NCBI GenBank assembly: GCA_963721075.1
Contig: CAVRHV010000017.1
Span: forward strand, 62,001 to 126,000
Length of the DNA: 64,000 bases
From: DATFVA01 sp963721075
GTDB taxonomy: Bacteria; Bacteroidota; Ignavibacteria; Ignavibacteriales; Ignavibacteriaceae
Direction: 5' to 3'
Made by a program: the position numbers and the translations under genes. The notes beneath the pieces are model-generated. The model made no database searches and had not been told where the DNA came from. It was given only the letters and a program-made list of their open reading frames with translations. Position 1 is the first letter of the stretch; every line of letters starts with the position of its first letter. Below are positions 29,678 through 40,093 of the stretch, piece by piece.

Positions 29678-30513
29678 ACAGCAACCTCAAATTTTATTGG
29701 TTCGTGGTGTTCATATCCTATCAGTTCAAAATCATCGAATGTCAGCTGGTCAATAGGTTTCCTGGCAATTTTCAGCTTTGGGAGCGGCAAGGGTTTTCTT
29801 TTCAGCTGTTCCTTTAATCCTTCCAGATGATCATACCTCGCCATCTCACTTCCCTTATCGGCAACATAAATATGTGCATCGATAATTGTATGAGCAAAAA
29901 ATCCCAGTTCAAGATTTGTTTCCTGTGCGATGATCTGTGTAAGTATTGAATACGCAGCCAGGTTAAAGGGAATACCAAGGGCTATATCGCCCGACCTCTG
30001 GGTGAGGTGACAATTCAGTTTTCCGTCTGATACATTAAAAGCGAATGAGTAATGACAGGGAGGAAGTTTGCTGGTAGTTGCGTTCCCGGGTTCCCAGGCA
30101 GTGACAACAAGCCTCCTGCTGTACGGATTCTTTTTAAGCTGGTCAATTACATATTGGATCTGATCAACCTCGTGAACTTCCCATTTGCCCTCCTTATTTT
30201 TCTGAGCACTCGGGAATTTTCTCCAGTAGTATCCGTAAGCTGTTTCAAGATTGCCTTCTTCATCGGCCCATGCGTCCCAGATTTTAGTATGCTGCCTCAG
30301 ATTCCTTATATGATCTTCACCTGACAGATACCATAAAACCTCATGCAGCAGAGATTTCCAATGCATCTTCTTTGTAGTAAGCAGTGGAAAACCTTTGGAT
30401 AAATCCACACGGTAAAAAGCAGCGAAATACGAAATTGTATCAACGCCCGTACGGGTGGGTTTCCTTACGCCGTTCTCCATCACGAGTTTAACCAGGTCGA
30501 GATATTGCTGCAT
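29674..30513 (-). CDS. thyA: Thymidylate synthase
   Basis: This 279-residue enzyme methylates dUMP to dTMP using methylenetetrahydrofolate. It has RTGVDTISYFAAFYRVDL, the nucleophilic cysteine in LPPCHYSFAF, the RSGDIALGIPFNLAAYS loop and the IIDAHIYVAD segment near the C-terminus. It is the first gene of the thyA-folA-mutL run, about 80 bp from the glycerate kinase stop. Confidence 0.98.
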   Translation of the reverse strand: MQQYLDLVKLVMENGVRKPTRTGVDTISYFAAFYRVDLSKGFPLLTTKKMHWKSLLHEVLWYLSGEDHIRNLRQHTKIWDAWADEEGNLETAYGYYWRKFPSAQKNKEGKWEVHEVDQIQYVIDQLKKNPYSRRLVVTAWEPGNATTSKLPPCHYSFAFNVSDGKLNCHLTQRSGDIALGIPFNLAAYSILTQIIAQETNLELGFFAHTIIDAHIYVADKGSEMARYDHLEGLKEQLKRKPLPLPKLKIARKPIDQLTFDDFELIGYEHHEPIKFEVAV

Positions 30514-30592
30514 ATAAGCCTTCTTTTTCTGTTTTCAGTTGAATTGTTGTTAATTGAAATTTACTAAAAAATGACGAAGTGTTAAAACCAAA

Positions 30593-31723
30593 TTAAATGA
30601 TCGATTTTATCTTCCCGCTCGCCAGTTTTATCCCCTGTTCAAAATTTTTAATCGATTCTTCCTTACTTTGAAAGAAGGAGATAAATTCTATTACATCTGT
30701 GCCCTCTCCAAGCTTTTCCTTAATCTCGTCCTGAACCATTCCGCAGCAGAGAATTACCCTCTTGTTATTTTCCTGAGCTAACCGGAGCACGATGCCTGCT
30801 CCCTTGCCGTCAAGTGTTTGTTCGTCGAAACTTCCCTCACCTGTTATCACCAGATCGCAGTCTTTAATTCTTTCTTCAAGCTGAAGTGACTTTCTGATAA
30901 ATTCATCCGCTTTCATATCATTTGCGTTGAAAAAGAGATGAAGTCCAGCCGCAAGTCCACCACCTGCCCCAGATAATTTATCATATGATCTCTCTAACCC
31001 TTTATTTTTTAATGTATTAACTATTTTAGTAAAACCAATTTCCATAACCTCAACTTCACCTTTATCGGCACCTTTCTGAGGACCAAAAGTACGGGCCGCA
31101 CCTTTCTTACCCAAAAGAGGATTATCAACATCAATTACAGTTTTGATCTTAAAAGGGAGCACGGGTTCATTCCACTTAATATCTTTAATACGATAAAAGA
31201 ATTCAGGAATTATTTCGTCTTTCTTTCCGAACATATCATAAAGCTCCAGCCCAAATCGGGAGCACACTCCCAATCCCAGATCGCTTGTCCCTGTTCCCCC
31301 TACACCTATTATCACCTCATCTACCTTAATATTTCCCTTCTCAACATCATCTTTTATTGCAATCAGTAAGTCTCCCAGTCCTTTTGAAGATAAATCCAAA
31401 GGACTCCTCTTATCTTCAGGAATAACTCTCAAACCAAGAACCCTGGCCGACTCCACATAGATCTTCTTACCTTTTCTGTCATAACCTATTTCACAGTCAA
31501 ACCGGCTATCGTCATAAGGGGTTGAAATATTGTAACTGAGTCTCTCAAGATCGAATACTGCTCCGCACGCGTTCAGAAATCCATCACCTCCGTCTGATAT
31601 CGGCAGTGTTTCTAATTCAAAGGATTCGCTGCCGGCAAGATATTTACTAAATAATCTTGCTGTTTTATCTGAATCTGCTACTTCCTTAAAACTGTTCGGA
31701 GCTATGAGAATTTTCTGCTTCAT
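30593..31723 (-). CDS. Glycerate 2-kinase (GarK/GlxK family)
   Basis: This 376-residue protein begins KILIAPNSFKEVADS, which is the family signature, and carries the GVGGTGTSDLGLG glycine loop, the KGADKGEVEVMEIGF segment and the VITGEGSFDEQTLDGKG motif near the C-terminus. The enzyme phosphorylates D-glycerate to 2-phosphoglycerate. It starts 3 bp after the stop of the glycosyltransferase gene, so it is probably transcribed with it, but I see no functional reason for the pairing. Confidence 0.93.
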   Translation of the reverse strand: MKQKILIAPNSFKEVADSDKTARLFSKYLAGSESFELETLPISDGGDGFLNACGAVFDLERLSYNISTPYDDSRFDCEIGYDRKGKKIYVESARVLGLRVIPEDKRSPLDLSSKGLGDLLIAIKDDVEKGNIKVDEVIIGVGGTGTSDLGLGVCSRFGLELYDMFGKKDEIIPEFFYRIKDIKWNEPVLPFKIKTVIDVDNPLLGKKGAARTFGPQKGADKGEVEVMEIGFTKIVNTLKNKGLERSYDKLSGAGGGLAAGLHLFFNANDMKADEFIRKSLQLEERIKDCDLVITGEGSFDEQTLDGKGAGIVLRLAQENNKRVILCCGMVQDEIKEKLGEGTDVIEFISFFQSKEESIKNFEQGIKLASGKIKSII

Positions 31724-31726
31724 TTA

Positions 31727-32833
31727 TTAGGATACTACCTTCCTGTAAACAATCTCCATATTATTTATCATTTTTTCAAGGGTGAATTCATTTACAAATT
31801 TTTCCCTTGAGGCAGTCCCCATCTCCCTTCTCAGATTTTCACTATTTATTAATCGTAAAATTCCGTCGTTGAACTGAGAAATATTCTGTGGTTCTACCAG
31901 ATATCCGTTCTTATTATTATCAATGAGGAATTCAATATCGCCTACCCTGCTCCCTGCTATAGGCAGTTCAGCTGACAGAGCTTCGATGATCGCTACCGGA
32001 AATGTCTCCCCGCCCGAATCAATAGAAAACTGCGTGAAAATATCAAAAGCCGAAAGTATATCCTGTACATCATTCCTGGCTCCCGTAAAGATCACTTTAT
32101 CATTTATCTTATACTCTGCTGCCTGTCGTATCAGACTTTCTTTTAATTCTCCCTCACCCACTATCATTAACCTGATATCATTATTCCCCTTTTCTACCAA
32201 TTCTTTAAACGCCTTCAGCAGAAAACGGTGCCCTTTGAATTCCACCAGCCGCGAAAGACTCCCCAGAACAATATTCTTTTCTGTTATTCCGAATTCATCC
32301 CTTACCCTTTTTCTTCCGGATTCAGTTCTTTTAATTTTCTCTTCGGGTATACCTATATGAACTACGGTTATCTTTTCCGGAGATATTTTATCTGTTTCAA
32401 CCATTATCTTTTGGGTTGAATGTCCTACCGGGGTAAAATGATCAATTGTATATTTATTCCTGTACCAGTGAATAATGTTCCTGTTAATTGAAAGACAGCT
32501 GTGTATTGTAGAAATATTTTTTGCCCCGATAAATTTACCAGCAACTGCGGCTATCGTTCTATCGAGATTGGAATTGGTATGAACTATATCGATATTTTTA
32601 CCCTTTAACGCTTTCACCATAACCCTTACAGCATTAAATTCTTTACCATGAGCACCGTAAGGTATACCAAAGGTCTCATAACCTTTTTCCCGCGAAACTC
32701 TTTCCAATTCCGATCCGGCAAGCGGGGCTATAAGTATTTCGTGACCTCTGGCTGATAGCCCGTCTGCCAGGTACAAAACGTAATTCTCACCTCCGGCAAT
32801 ATTCCGGGCATCATTCGTAATCAGGATTTTCAA
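31727..32833 (-). CDS. Glycosyltransferase family 4
   Basis: This GT-B enzyme of about 368 residues has KILITNDARNIAGGENYVL at the N-terminus and the donor-binding end EALSAELPIAGSRVGDIEF with the EX7E-type acidic residues. I chose TTG at 32831-32833 as the start: it overlaps the upstream stop as TTGA, has GAGGGAGAA before it, and gives the normal MKILITND start. An ATG ten codons upstream at 32863 is possible. It sits in the polysaccharide locus next to a GT2 enzyme and should transfer a sugar from a nucleotide donor to a lipid-linked glycan. The sugar is not predictable. Confidence 0.9.
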   Translation of the reverse strand: MKILITNDARNIAGGENYVLYLADGLSARGHEILIAPLAGSELERVSREKGYETFGIPYGAHGKEFNAVRVMVKALKGKNIDIVHTNSNLDRTIAAVAGKFIGAKNISTIHSCLSINRNIIHWYRNKYTIDHFTPVGHSTQKIMVETDKISPEKITVVHIGIPEEKIKRTESGRKRVRDEFGITEKNIVLGSLSRLVEFKGHRFLLKAFKELVEKGNNDIRLMIVGEGELKESLIRQAAEYKINDKVIFTGARNDVQDILSAFDIFTQFSIDSGGETFPVAIIEALSAELPIAGSRVGDIEFLIDNNKNGYLVEPQNISQFNDGILRLINSENLRREMGTASREKFVNEFTLEKMINNMEIVYRKVVS

Positions 32834-33588
32834 GACATGTTCTCCCTCTTCCTGAGTTCCCATATCTTCATATAGATCTGCATATTGGTCATTGCGTGGA
32901 GCAGCGATACCATTAGTCCGTATTTCCCGTCCCTGTAGCCCTTCCGCACTATGAAATACTGCATGAAAGCGCTGGCAGGATGGGTTATGAAATCAACCGG
33001 ACTAACTTTCTTGTCCTTGTATTTCTGCCTGGCCTCAAGTGATGAATAGTTGTTCATCTTTGATATTGCATCTTTAAGCGAGCGGTATGAATAATGGTCA
33101 ATCCTGTTATTGAGCTTCCCAATTTTGCCGTTAACTTCAAAGGACTCATGTACAAGCCGGTCGGTGACTGTCGTCTTTGATTTCTTGAACAGTCTTAACT
33201 GGAGATCATTATCCCAGCCGCAGCCGGTAATATGTTTGCCTAAAAAATAATTCCTGCGTGAAATGGTGAAGCCGTCAAAGCCTTCAGCAAGTCCTGACCG
33301 AATTTCATCTCTCAGCTCCGGTGATACCCTTTCGTCGGCATCAACACTGAGGATCCACTCATTTGAGGCCAGTGAAAGGGCATAATTCTTCTGCTTTGAG
33401 TAACCTTCCCATTTTCTTGTAAATATTTTCTGGGTGTACCCGCGGGCAATCTCTAAGGTTCTATCTTCACTTTCAGAATCTACAAGAATAATCTCATCTG
33501 CCCACTGAACAGATCTAAGGCAGTCTTCTATATTCTGCTCTTCATTTTTAGCAATAATAATTACAGAAATATTTTGTGATGAATCCAT
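32830..33588 (-). CDS. Glycosyltransferase family 2, WaaE/KdtX-like
   Basis: This 252-residue GT-A enzyme starts NISVIIIAKNEEQNIEDCLR and has ILVDSESEDRTLEIA and the metal-binding DADERVSPELRDEI. The C-terminal part contains SKMNNYSSLEARQKY and a hydrophobic amphipathic segment. The family includes lipopolysaccharide core glucosyltransferases such as WaaE/KdtX. Its TGA overlaps the TTG of the following GT4 gene. It is divergent from the plus-strand glycosyltransferase at 33647, with a 58-bp gap. Confidence 0.9.
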   Translation of the reverse strand: MDSSQNISVIIIAKNEEQNIEDCLRSVQWADEIILVDSESEDRTLEIARGYTQKIFTRKWEGYSKQKNYALSLASNEWILSVDADERVSPELRDEIRSGLAEGFDGFTISRRNYFLGKHITGCGWDNDLQLRLFKKSKTTVTDRLVHESFEVNGKIGKLNNRIDHYSYRSLKDAISKMNNYSSLEARQKYKDKKVSPVDFITHPASAFMQYFIVRKGYRDGKYGLMVSLLHAMTNMQIYMKIWELRKRENMS

Positions 33589-33646
33589 TGAAGGCTATTT
33601 TATCAAAAATTGTTCTTAAATTTAAGAAATAATTGTTTATTATTTG

Positions 33647-34774
33647 ATGAATATAGTAATCGCAACAACAGGACACCCCCCTTTCGATGAGAGGATCTTT
33701 TTTAAGTTCGCGATGTCCTTCAAAAAGTTTGGACACAATGTTTCTGTTATAAGCTCCCTGGAAGAGATCAATACAGAATCTGAAGGAATAATAGTAAAGG
33801 GGTTTAACGGCGCCTCACTTTCAAAGAAAAGTAAAATTGATAGTCTTTACCGGGAAATAAGTTTTTTCAGTCCTTCGCTGATCATCTGTTGTGAGCCCCT
33901 GGTTATTCCTGCTGCTCACAGGTACAGGAAGCAGATCAGTCCCGATGCTAAGATAATTTACGATATTACCGAATATTACCCGCATCAGAATACCCTCAAT
34001 CAGTACACAGGATTATCCCGTTTGTTTCAGTATATAAGTCTAAGTCTCTTTAATGCTTATGCAGCTAACCTTGCTGATTACCTTTTTATAGGAGAAGAAG
34101 GCAAGTCGAAGCTGTACGATACTATTGCCCCGCTTCGCAGGAAGGCTATAATAGGTTATTATGCCCCTAAAAGAACTTTTAATTACTATCCGCCTGCATA
34201 CGATGGAACGAACTTTACACTTTGCTATGCGGGAAGCGATGCCAGCTCCGGCGGTTTCCGGAGATATATCTCGCTCGTTAAAATGGCGGCGCAGCAGCAT
34301 CCTAAAAAAATATTTACGGCAAAGGTTATTGGAATGGATCCTGAGGGAGGAAATGGGAAAGGACTCGAATCGTTCGGCAATATAAGAACATTATTTACGG
34401 GACGTACCGGCTATAAAGATTATCCTTCAAAATTTGATGGAACTGATCTCTGTGTAGATCTGAGGGATAAAAATATTATTTATAACAGATCTCTCCCGAT
34501 AAAAGTATTCGATTATATTGCATGCGGAAAACCGTTCATATTTTCTGATCTTGATTCTTTTAAGGGTTTCGATGATCTGCGGGAAGCGGGGTTAATGACG
34601 GATCCGGATGATCTTGATTCCGCACTGGAAAGAGTATCTCTTTATCTGAATAATCCCGGCAGATTGAAAAAGGATTCACTTACCGCATACAAACTTTTCG
34701 AAGAAAAATACAACTGGGAGAAAATTGAGAAAAAGATAATGGAAATTATTGACTCCCTTTTTACAAACCGGTAA
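33647..34774 (+). CDS. GT-B glycosyltransferase, family 4-like
   Basis: This protein of about 375 residues begins MNIVIATTGHPPFDERIF, similar to GT4 enzymes acting on lipid-linked sugars. It has a Rossmann-like N-terminal domain with IIYDITEYYPH and a C-terminal donor-binding domain with LPIKVFDYIACGKPFIFSD. ATG 33647 gives the natural start; an in-frame TTG three bases earlier adds only one residue. It is the only plus-strand gene of the polysaccharide locus, and its end overlaps the convergent asparagine-synthase-like gene by 14 bp. Confidence 0.88.
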   Translation: MNIVIATTGHPPFDERIFFKFAMSFKKFGHNVSVISSLEEINTESEGIIVKGFNGASLSKKSKIDSLYREISFFSPSLIICCEPLVIPAAHRYRKQISPDAKIIYDITEYYPHQNTLNQYTGLSRLFQYISLSLFNAYAANLADYLFIGEEGKSKLYDTIAPLRRKAIIGYYAPKRTFNYYPPAYDGTNFTLCYAGSDASSGGFRRYISLVKMAAQQHPKKIFTAKVIGMDPEGGNGKGLESFGNIRTLFTGRTGYKDYPSKFDGTDLCVDLRDKNIIYNRSLPIKVFDYIACGKPFIFSDLDSFKGFDDLREAGLMTDPDDLDSALERVSLYLNNPGRLKKDSLTAYKLFEEKYNWEKIEKKIMEIIDSLFTNR

Positions 34775-36473
34775 TGCTTAATTTTTTTCTGAACATTTCA
34801 AATGTAAGCAGCCAGTTCAGGTCAGAGGCTGAAGCTTTCCTGCTGCCGTAAAAATCATTAAGTATACTCATTACAGCTTCCTCATCGTAAGGCTTATACT
34901 CTCTTACAGCATCACGGGTAATTATTTCCCTGATAGTCTTTTCGTGCATTCTGAAAAGTCCGCATAAACTTTCTTCCTGCGGATTTTTCCTGATTGCTTT
35001 TTTAAGATGTGTATAGGCATAAGAGGTCAACGATGAGAGACCATATGGATAAACCGTAGAATTTTTTACCAGGGGATAATCCTCAAGAGCCGGATAGTTA
35101 TTATGTATAGCGTTGTAGAACAACTGACTGTTTTTTCGCTGCTTAACAGGGATGCCAAGACTCGCGGTGATTGTGCTCCTCTGTGCAAAAGGCATAAATC
35201 CCGGCAGAATATTATCAAGGCGCGACTGTTCCGGACCGAAATAATTTGGTATCCTGTACTTAACTATAAGAAGGTCGACAAAATTTTCAATACCGATTTC
35301 CCCGGGATCCGGGAATGATTCGAATATCGTCCGGAGCTGCTCTTCTGCATTCTCCAGCATCATTTCTTCGATTTCCACTTTAAAGATTTTTGGTTTCGGC
35401 ACTAAAAGATGTTTTAGAACTTCTTTGTGATTTTTACTCTGAAGTGCTCCTTTACCCTTTATCAGCAGCCGGTTGAGAAATTGTCTTCGAGCGAATTCTG
35501 CAAGGGCTCCATCTATGAGGAACTTATCCTCAAAATATTTATCATTGAGCACTGCAAGCTTTATATAGGAAGAGACAGGTTCTGCAAGCTGTACGGCGCC
35601 TGCGTATTCACCTGCCCGGTTAAAAAAATGACCGCTGCCAGGTTCGCGCGGATGAAGGAAATAGCACTTAAGTGCAAGCTCTTCAGTTATCTTTTTCGCC
35701 ACCTGCAGATCCGCATCATCATTATATCCGAATGAATGGATATTATACTTCTGGTTTCTTTCCTGCAGCAGAAACGAAAGCAGAAATCTCGAATCGAGTC
35801 CTCCTGACAGTCCGAACGTCTTTTTGATATTGCCGGGAATTTCAACTGAGAGCAAACCGCGGAGATTAGAAAATAAATTTTCAGGCTCCGAAGATTTGAT
35901 TTCAGGTAACCAGTTTTCACTTTCGACCTTGAGCATGCCGTGAGTTATAATTGCCGAAGATGCCGGAGGAAGTTTTTCGATATTGTATAAGAAAGAATTA
36001 TTTGAGAACTGGTTAAATGCCATCCAGCGGGATCCAAACTCGGTAAAATCTATTTCAATTTTTTCCATCACGTCCGTTATCCATTCAAGACTGGATGAAA
36101 AATAGATCCCTGCTTTATGCTTATAAAAATAGATTGTCCTCAATCCTATCGGATCACTGTAGAAATTTATCTTATCGTTATCCCATTTTATGATTACATA
36201 ATGACCTTCGGGGTTTTTGAAATCTTCCCTGCTGATAACACCATCCCAGTCATCTTTCATCATCAGCTTACGGTTCTCACCGCTGCCGCCGATTCCGATC
36301 CCAAGTGCCAGCCACCGGTTCTCCGGTGAAAAGTTAAAGGTATGATCGGGACCTCCGGCATAGATAAACAATTTAGGCTCATCAATTTTAACCTGCGGAA
36401 CAGGAAATATAGAAGAAAGACTGAGTTTCTTCTGTTCACTTAAACTGCCCGAAAATCCAAATATCCAGCTCAT
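34761..36473 (-). CDS. Asparagine-synthase-like protein without the glutaminase cysteine
   Basis: This 570-residue protein has an N-terminal domain shaped like class II glutamine amidotransferases (MSWIFGFSGS; YSDPIGLRTIYF near residue 105) and a C-terminal ATP-pyrophosphatase domain with the P-loop SGGLDS at residues 223-228. In true AsnB, residue 2 is the Cys that releases ammonia from glutamine; here it is Ser2, so glutaminase activity should be lost. It lies next to a flippase and glycosyltransferases, as AsnB-like proteins often do in polysaccharide loci, where they may amidate a sugar acid. It overlaps the flippase gene's stop at 36473. Function is inferred only. Confidence 0.87.
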   Translation of the reverse strand: MSWIFGFSGSLSEQKKLSLSSIFPVPQVKIDEPKLFIYAGGPDHTFNFSPENRWLALGIGIGGSGENRKLMMKDDWDGVISREDFKNPEGHYVIIKWDNDKINFYSDPIGLRTIYFYKHKAGIYFSSSLEWITDVMEKIEIDFTEFGSRWMAFNQFSNNSFLYNIEKLPPASSAIITHGMLKVESENWLPEIKSSEPENLFSNLRGLLSVEIPGNIKKTFGLSGGLDSRFLLSFLLQERNQKYNIHSFGYNDDADLQVAKKITEELALKCYFLHPREPGSGHFFNRAGEYAGAVQLAEPVSSYIKLAVLNDKYFEDKFLIDGALAEFARRQFLNRLLIKGKGALQSKNHKEVLKHLLVPKPKIFKVEIEEMMLENAEEQLRTIFESFPDPGEIGIENFVDLLIVKYRIPNYFGPEQSRLDNILPGFMPFAQRSTITASLGIPVKQRKNSQLFYNAIHNNYPALEDYPLVKNSTVYPYGLSSLTSYAYTHLKKAIRKNPQEESLCGLFRMHEKTIREIITRDAVREYKPYDEEAVMSILNDFYGSRKASASDLNWLLTFEMFRKKLSITGL

Positions 36474-37891
36474 TATTTACCTGTAGGTTTAAGTTTGAAT
36501 CCTGTTAAACGATATACTATAAAAAATGCTGTTAAAAATAAAATTATATCAACAAGAAAAACATTAAGCAACTTTGAAACCATATAAAATGAAGCTATTA
36601 AGAGCAAAATCAGCACAATTTTCCCTGGTTCATAAGTAATTTTGATTTTCCTCTCAGAAATAATTACCAGATATCCGGCTGAACCCAAATAACTTAGCAG
36701 GGTTGCGGCTGCTGCTCCCATTATTCCGTAAATAGGTATAAGTATGAAATTAAAGAGAATGTTGATTATAAGTGCAATAGCATCACTCACAAGAAAGTGA
36801 CCGCTTTTGCCCGATACATAGGGATAAACCGAGTAATAAGTAATGACAGCGCTGAAGAAATATGATATAAGAATAACCGGGATGATCTTTATGCCGCCCG
36901 CATACTGAATATCGAACAATTGAAATCCGGATACGCTGAAATTAAAAAGATCATCAATAAAGATGGAAACGACAAGGAATATCAGGAGACTTACAGCAAT
37001 TATTTTTGTAAATGACTTTCCGAATTCCCGGCTGTAATCTCCTTTGTTATACAGCCTGATTGAGTAGGGCGTCCAGGCGCTTCTTAAGGACATTACGAAA
37101 ATATTCATAACCAGGGCAATCCTGTATGAAAAACTGTAAATACCAACCTCGCTCTTTCCCAGGAAATGATCTATAATAAACCTGTCGATAACGTCAACCA
37201 ATGCCGATAATAATCCTGCAATGATTAAAGGGTAGGAAAAAGAAAAATATGTTTTCAGCCGGGCTGTTCTGATTATCGGCAGATAATTTTCTCGCAGGAA
37301 AGGAAGAATGATTAAGAAAACCAAAACAGAAGTTACCAGCTGCGCCCAGATTATTCCATAAATGCCGAGACGAAGGTAGTAAACCAGATATATGTTCAGC
37401 ACAAGATTAACAACTGCGCTGAAAGAAGAATAAAGAACGACTTTGCGGGCTAGTTCTTTTGTCCTCAGCAGGTGCAGGGTTATGAATGTTATGCTTTCAA
37501 AAAATAATGCTGCAAATATTATTCTTATTAATCCGCCATAAGCCGATGAGCCTGCGGCTTCATGCGCGATCCATCCGGAGAACAGAAAGATTATAACAGT
37601 GAGGATTATCCCTATTATTCCCGTTGCATTCAGAATGGTTGAGAAGATTTCTTTTCGTCTGCTTTCACTTTCTTCCTCGAGATAATATTTGCTGAGAGCG
37701 GACTGAAGGCCTGACTGATAAAACACCGCTATAACCGCATAAAGCGACATTATAAGGGCATAGTTGCCGAAATCTTCAGTGGAGATTAAATTGGAGTAGA
37801 GCGGAAGCAGCAGGAAACTGACCGATCTGACAAACAGATTCCCGACTGTGTACCAGGCGGTTGCTTTCGATAGGCTGCTCTTATTCTCCAT
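36473..37891 (-). CDS. Oligosaccharide flippase, Wzx/MATE-like
   Basis: This 472-residue protein has about 12-14 membrane helices, an N-terminal NKSSLSKATAWYTVGNLFVR typical of polysaccharide-export flippases, and small polar breaks between helices. It should move a lipid-linked oligosaccharide across the inner membrane. It shares its stop or start base with both neighbours (36473 and 37891), so the locus is transcribed as a unit from 39941 downwards. Confidence 0.92.
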   Translation of the reverse strand: MENKSSLSKATAWYTVGNLFVRSVSFLLLPLYSNLISTEDFGNYALIMSLYAVIAVFYQSGLQSALSKYYLEEESESRRKEIFSTILNATGIIGIILTVIIFLFSGWIAHEAAGSSAYGGLIRIIFAALFFESITFITLHLLRTKELARKVVLYSSFSAVVNLVLNIYLVYYLRLGIYGIIWAQLVTSVLVFLIILPFLRENYLPIIRTARLKTYFSFSYPLIIAGLLSALVDVIDRFIIDHFLGKSEVGIYSFSYRIALVMNIFVMSLRSAWTPYSIRLYNKGDYSREFGKSFTKIIAVSLLIFLVVSIFIDDLFNFSVSGFQLFDIQYAGGIKIIPVILISYFFSAVITYYSVYPYVSGKSGHFLVSDAIALIINILFNFILIPIYGIMGAAAATLLSYLGSAGYLVIISERKIKITYEPGKIVLILLLIASFYMVSKLLNVFLVDIILFLTAFFIVYRLTGFKLKPTGK

Positions 37892-38969
37892 CAGATAATA
37901 TTATTCTGTCTGTATAATTCTTTTAATTTTGAATCGACATTTTTATATCCGTGATATTTCTCCACCCATATCTTTCCCTCTTCACCCAGCTGTTTCCTTA
38001 GACCGGCATTATCAATTAGTTCGGATAGTTTTTTATACAATTCATCTGCGTTATTAGCTACGACGAAAGGATTTTCGGGAAGCCATTTTTCATATTCATC
38101 AGTCATATTTGTTATTGTGGGGATACCCATCGCAAGAGTTTCAAGTCCGGCCTTGCCATACCCTGTACCGCCCATTGATCCGCCCACCTGGTCGATTGCA
38201 ATATCGCATTCGCTTTTAACCTGAAGCACTTCACTTCGCGGTTTGTTCTCCATAAGAATGAACTCAATCTTTTTTTCTCTTTTAATTTTTTCGATTACTG
38301 AGATGATAAGATCAGTACCTTTATACTTCCTGTTCGTGGGCGAATGAACTATTCGCGGTATACTGCCCAGGCAGAACTTTCTTCTTCGGGCAGCTCAGAG
38401 GGATCATAGGGATAGAAAAGATAATGGAGATCTTTTTTTAACGCAAGATGATCATATTCTGATGTTATATTGAGATCCGATATTTCATCAAGTTCCCTTA
38501 TTAGCCCCCGCAGACGCAGATCACTTCCGTAGTAACAGCAGACGATTTTCTTTCCCTGCTGTTTCCATTTCAAAGCCTGGTAAGGATACCGGTAGAAATC
38601 GAGTCCGGCATCATAATGAATAATATCATAATCGTCCAGGGAATATTTTTCAATTACTTCCTCAATCTTTGCCTTCCTCATTCTGTCGGTCATTCTGAAG
38701 TACAATTTTCCAGTGCATTTTTAGAGGTGAAGAAGGGAGCTGAAGTAATCGAGAACATCTTCCCTGTCGCTTACCTTCTTCTTACGCCACGATTTAGCAA
38801 AGCTGAAATCAGGAAGAGGCAGATTAAGACAAATATCTTCAGGGAAGTTAATGGGATTTTTATGAAAAGTGATAAGGCGGGAGGAATCCCCGACGCTGTT
38901 GTGCATCCTGAAGAAATCATATGGCACTCCTGCATAATTCTGGGGTGCCAGATGTAATATTTTCAGCAT
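37891..38969 (-). CDS. Glycosyltransferase family 4 (one in-frame stop and one frameshift)
   Basis: The N-terminus (38969) reads MLKILHLAPQNYAGVPYDFF. An in-frame TAA at 38721-38723 follows DYFSSLLHL, and the frame continues as LYFRMTDRMRKAKIEE with normal sequence. A frameshift near 38345 interrupts WAVY and is repaired by adding one C, giving YPRIVHSPTNRKYKG, the family's donor-domain start. The C-terminal part has GGSMGGTGYGKAGLETLAMG and the final ERYHGYKN-like helix. One substitution and one deletion would give a protein of about 360 residues. It follows the FemAB-like gene with a shared base. Confidence 0.82.
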
Positions 38970-39941
38970 TAAAGATCTTTAATTAATGTATCTCTGAATA
39001 TTCCCCGTGCGCCAAAATTTTCTTTGAACCTTCCCAGTCCCCAGTTGGGCTCCATATTCACAGTAAAGATACCGAAATCAAGGAACCGGAAACCTTCCTC
39101 TTTATATCTCTTCATAATTTCATAGAACAGCAGGTTCACCGCGCGGTACTCCTGGATATTCTTCATCGTGACTAATATAAAATGCCAGTACAACCTTAGG
39201 GTTGGCGCTGAAGTTGCATACTCCCGCTATCAGCTTATCTTTAAGAAAGGCACCCCACAACCGTATCTTTGCCGGAAACATTTTCTTAAGCTTAATCAAC
39301 TCATCCAGCGAATGAGCGGGCGATACATTGTGTCTCAGTTTCAGGTTCTTCTTCAGGATCTCGTAATACTCTGCGAACTTTTCGCATTCAACTATTTCGA
39401 CTCCCTGTTTAATTGATTTCTTTACAGCTGTCCGGGCTTCTGCACGGTATGTGGAGAGGAGGTCGTCTTTATCAAAATCGAGCTGAACGATGCTGGATAC
39501 ATCGCGCTTCAAATATGTAAAACCGTTACGTACAAGAGCGAAGTCGATATAGTTTGAATATTTTGTCTGGTAAATAATTGGAGGAAGAGTAAGCTGCACC
39601 CTGTCGACTTTCAAATCATCTGCATACTCCAGAAGCAAATCAACCATAGAGTGAGCTTCTTTAAAGTTGAGATTGGAATTATAGACGAAACTTCCATAGG
39701 AAGCGCCTGGATGCGAAGCAAGCACCTTCTTCCCTTCTCTTTCCACCACTGCGGCTGTATAAAGGGCAAGTACCTTATTATCTTTTTTAACTACAAATGA
39801 AGCATCATTAAATCTGTCTTTGGGATGGTAAGCAAGGAACTCACGCTTATGAAATAACGTCCCGTTATCTGAATTCTCGACAAAATCATCCCATTCCTGA
39901 TCAGAGAGCTCTGATTTCTTAAATGTTTTATATTCAATCAT
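38969..39941 (-). CDS. FemAB/GNAT-type acyl or aminoacyl transferase (one frameshift)
   Basis: The protein starts MIEYKTFKKSELSDQEWDDF and has the FemAB-like fold: VVKKDNKVLALYTAAVVERE, ASHPGASYGSFVYN, RVQLTLPPIIYQ, and a second half with WGAFLKDKLIAGVC and FLDFGIFTVNMEPNWGLGRF. Family members add amino acids to lipid II or acetyl groups to glycans. The frame breaks near 39162; dropping one C in TATCCAGG joins SHDEEY to QEYRAVNLLFYEIM. The merged length is about 324 residues. It is the first gene of the minus-strand polysaccharide run and is likely to modify the glycan built there. Confidence 0.86.
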
Positions 39942-40093
39942 ATTACCGGATTCTTAATGAACATTACTAGAATTTGATCTGAAAAATACGATTTCTGTAT
40001 TTAATATCGAAACTGAATGGAATAGCGGATTGGCAGTTCATCAATTCAGACATTATTCATATTTTTAGCCATTAGATTATTACGGAGTACAAA

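Noticed and set aside
31727..39941. An exosortase or capsule-export locus
   Set aside because: No exosortase, Wzy polymerase or Wza/Wzc gene is present; only glycosyltransferases, a flippase and tailoring enzymes, so the final destination of the glycan is left open.
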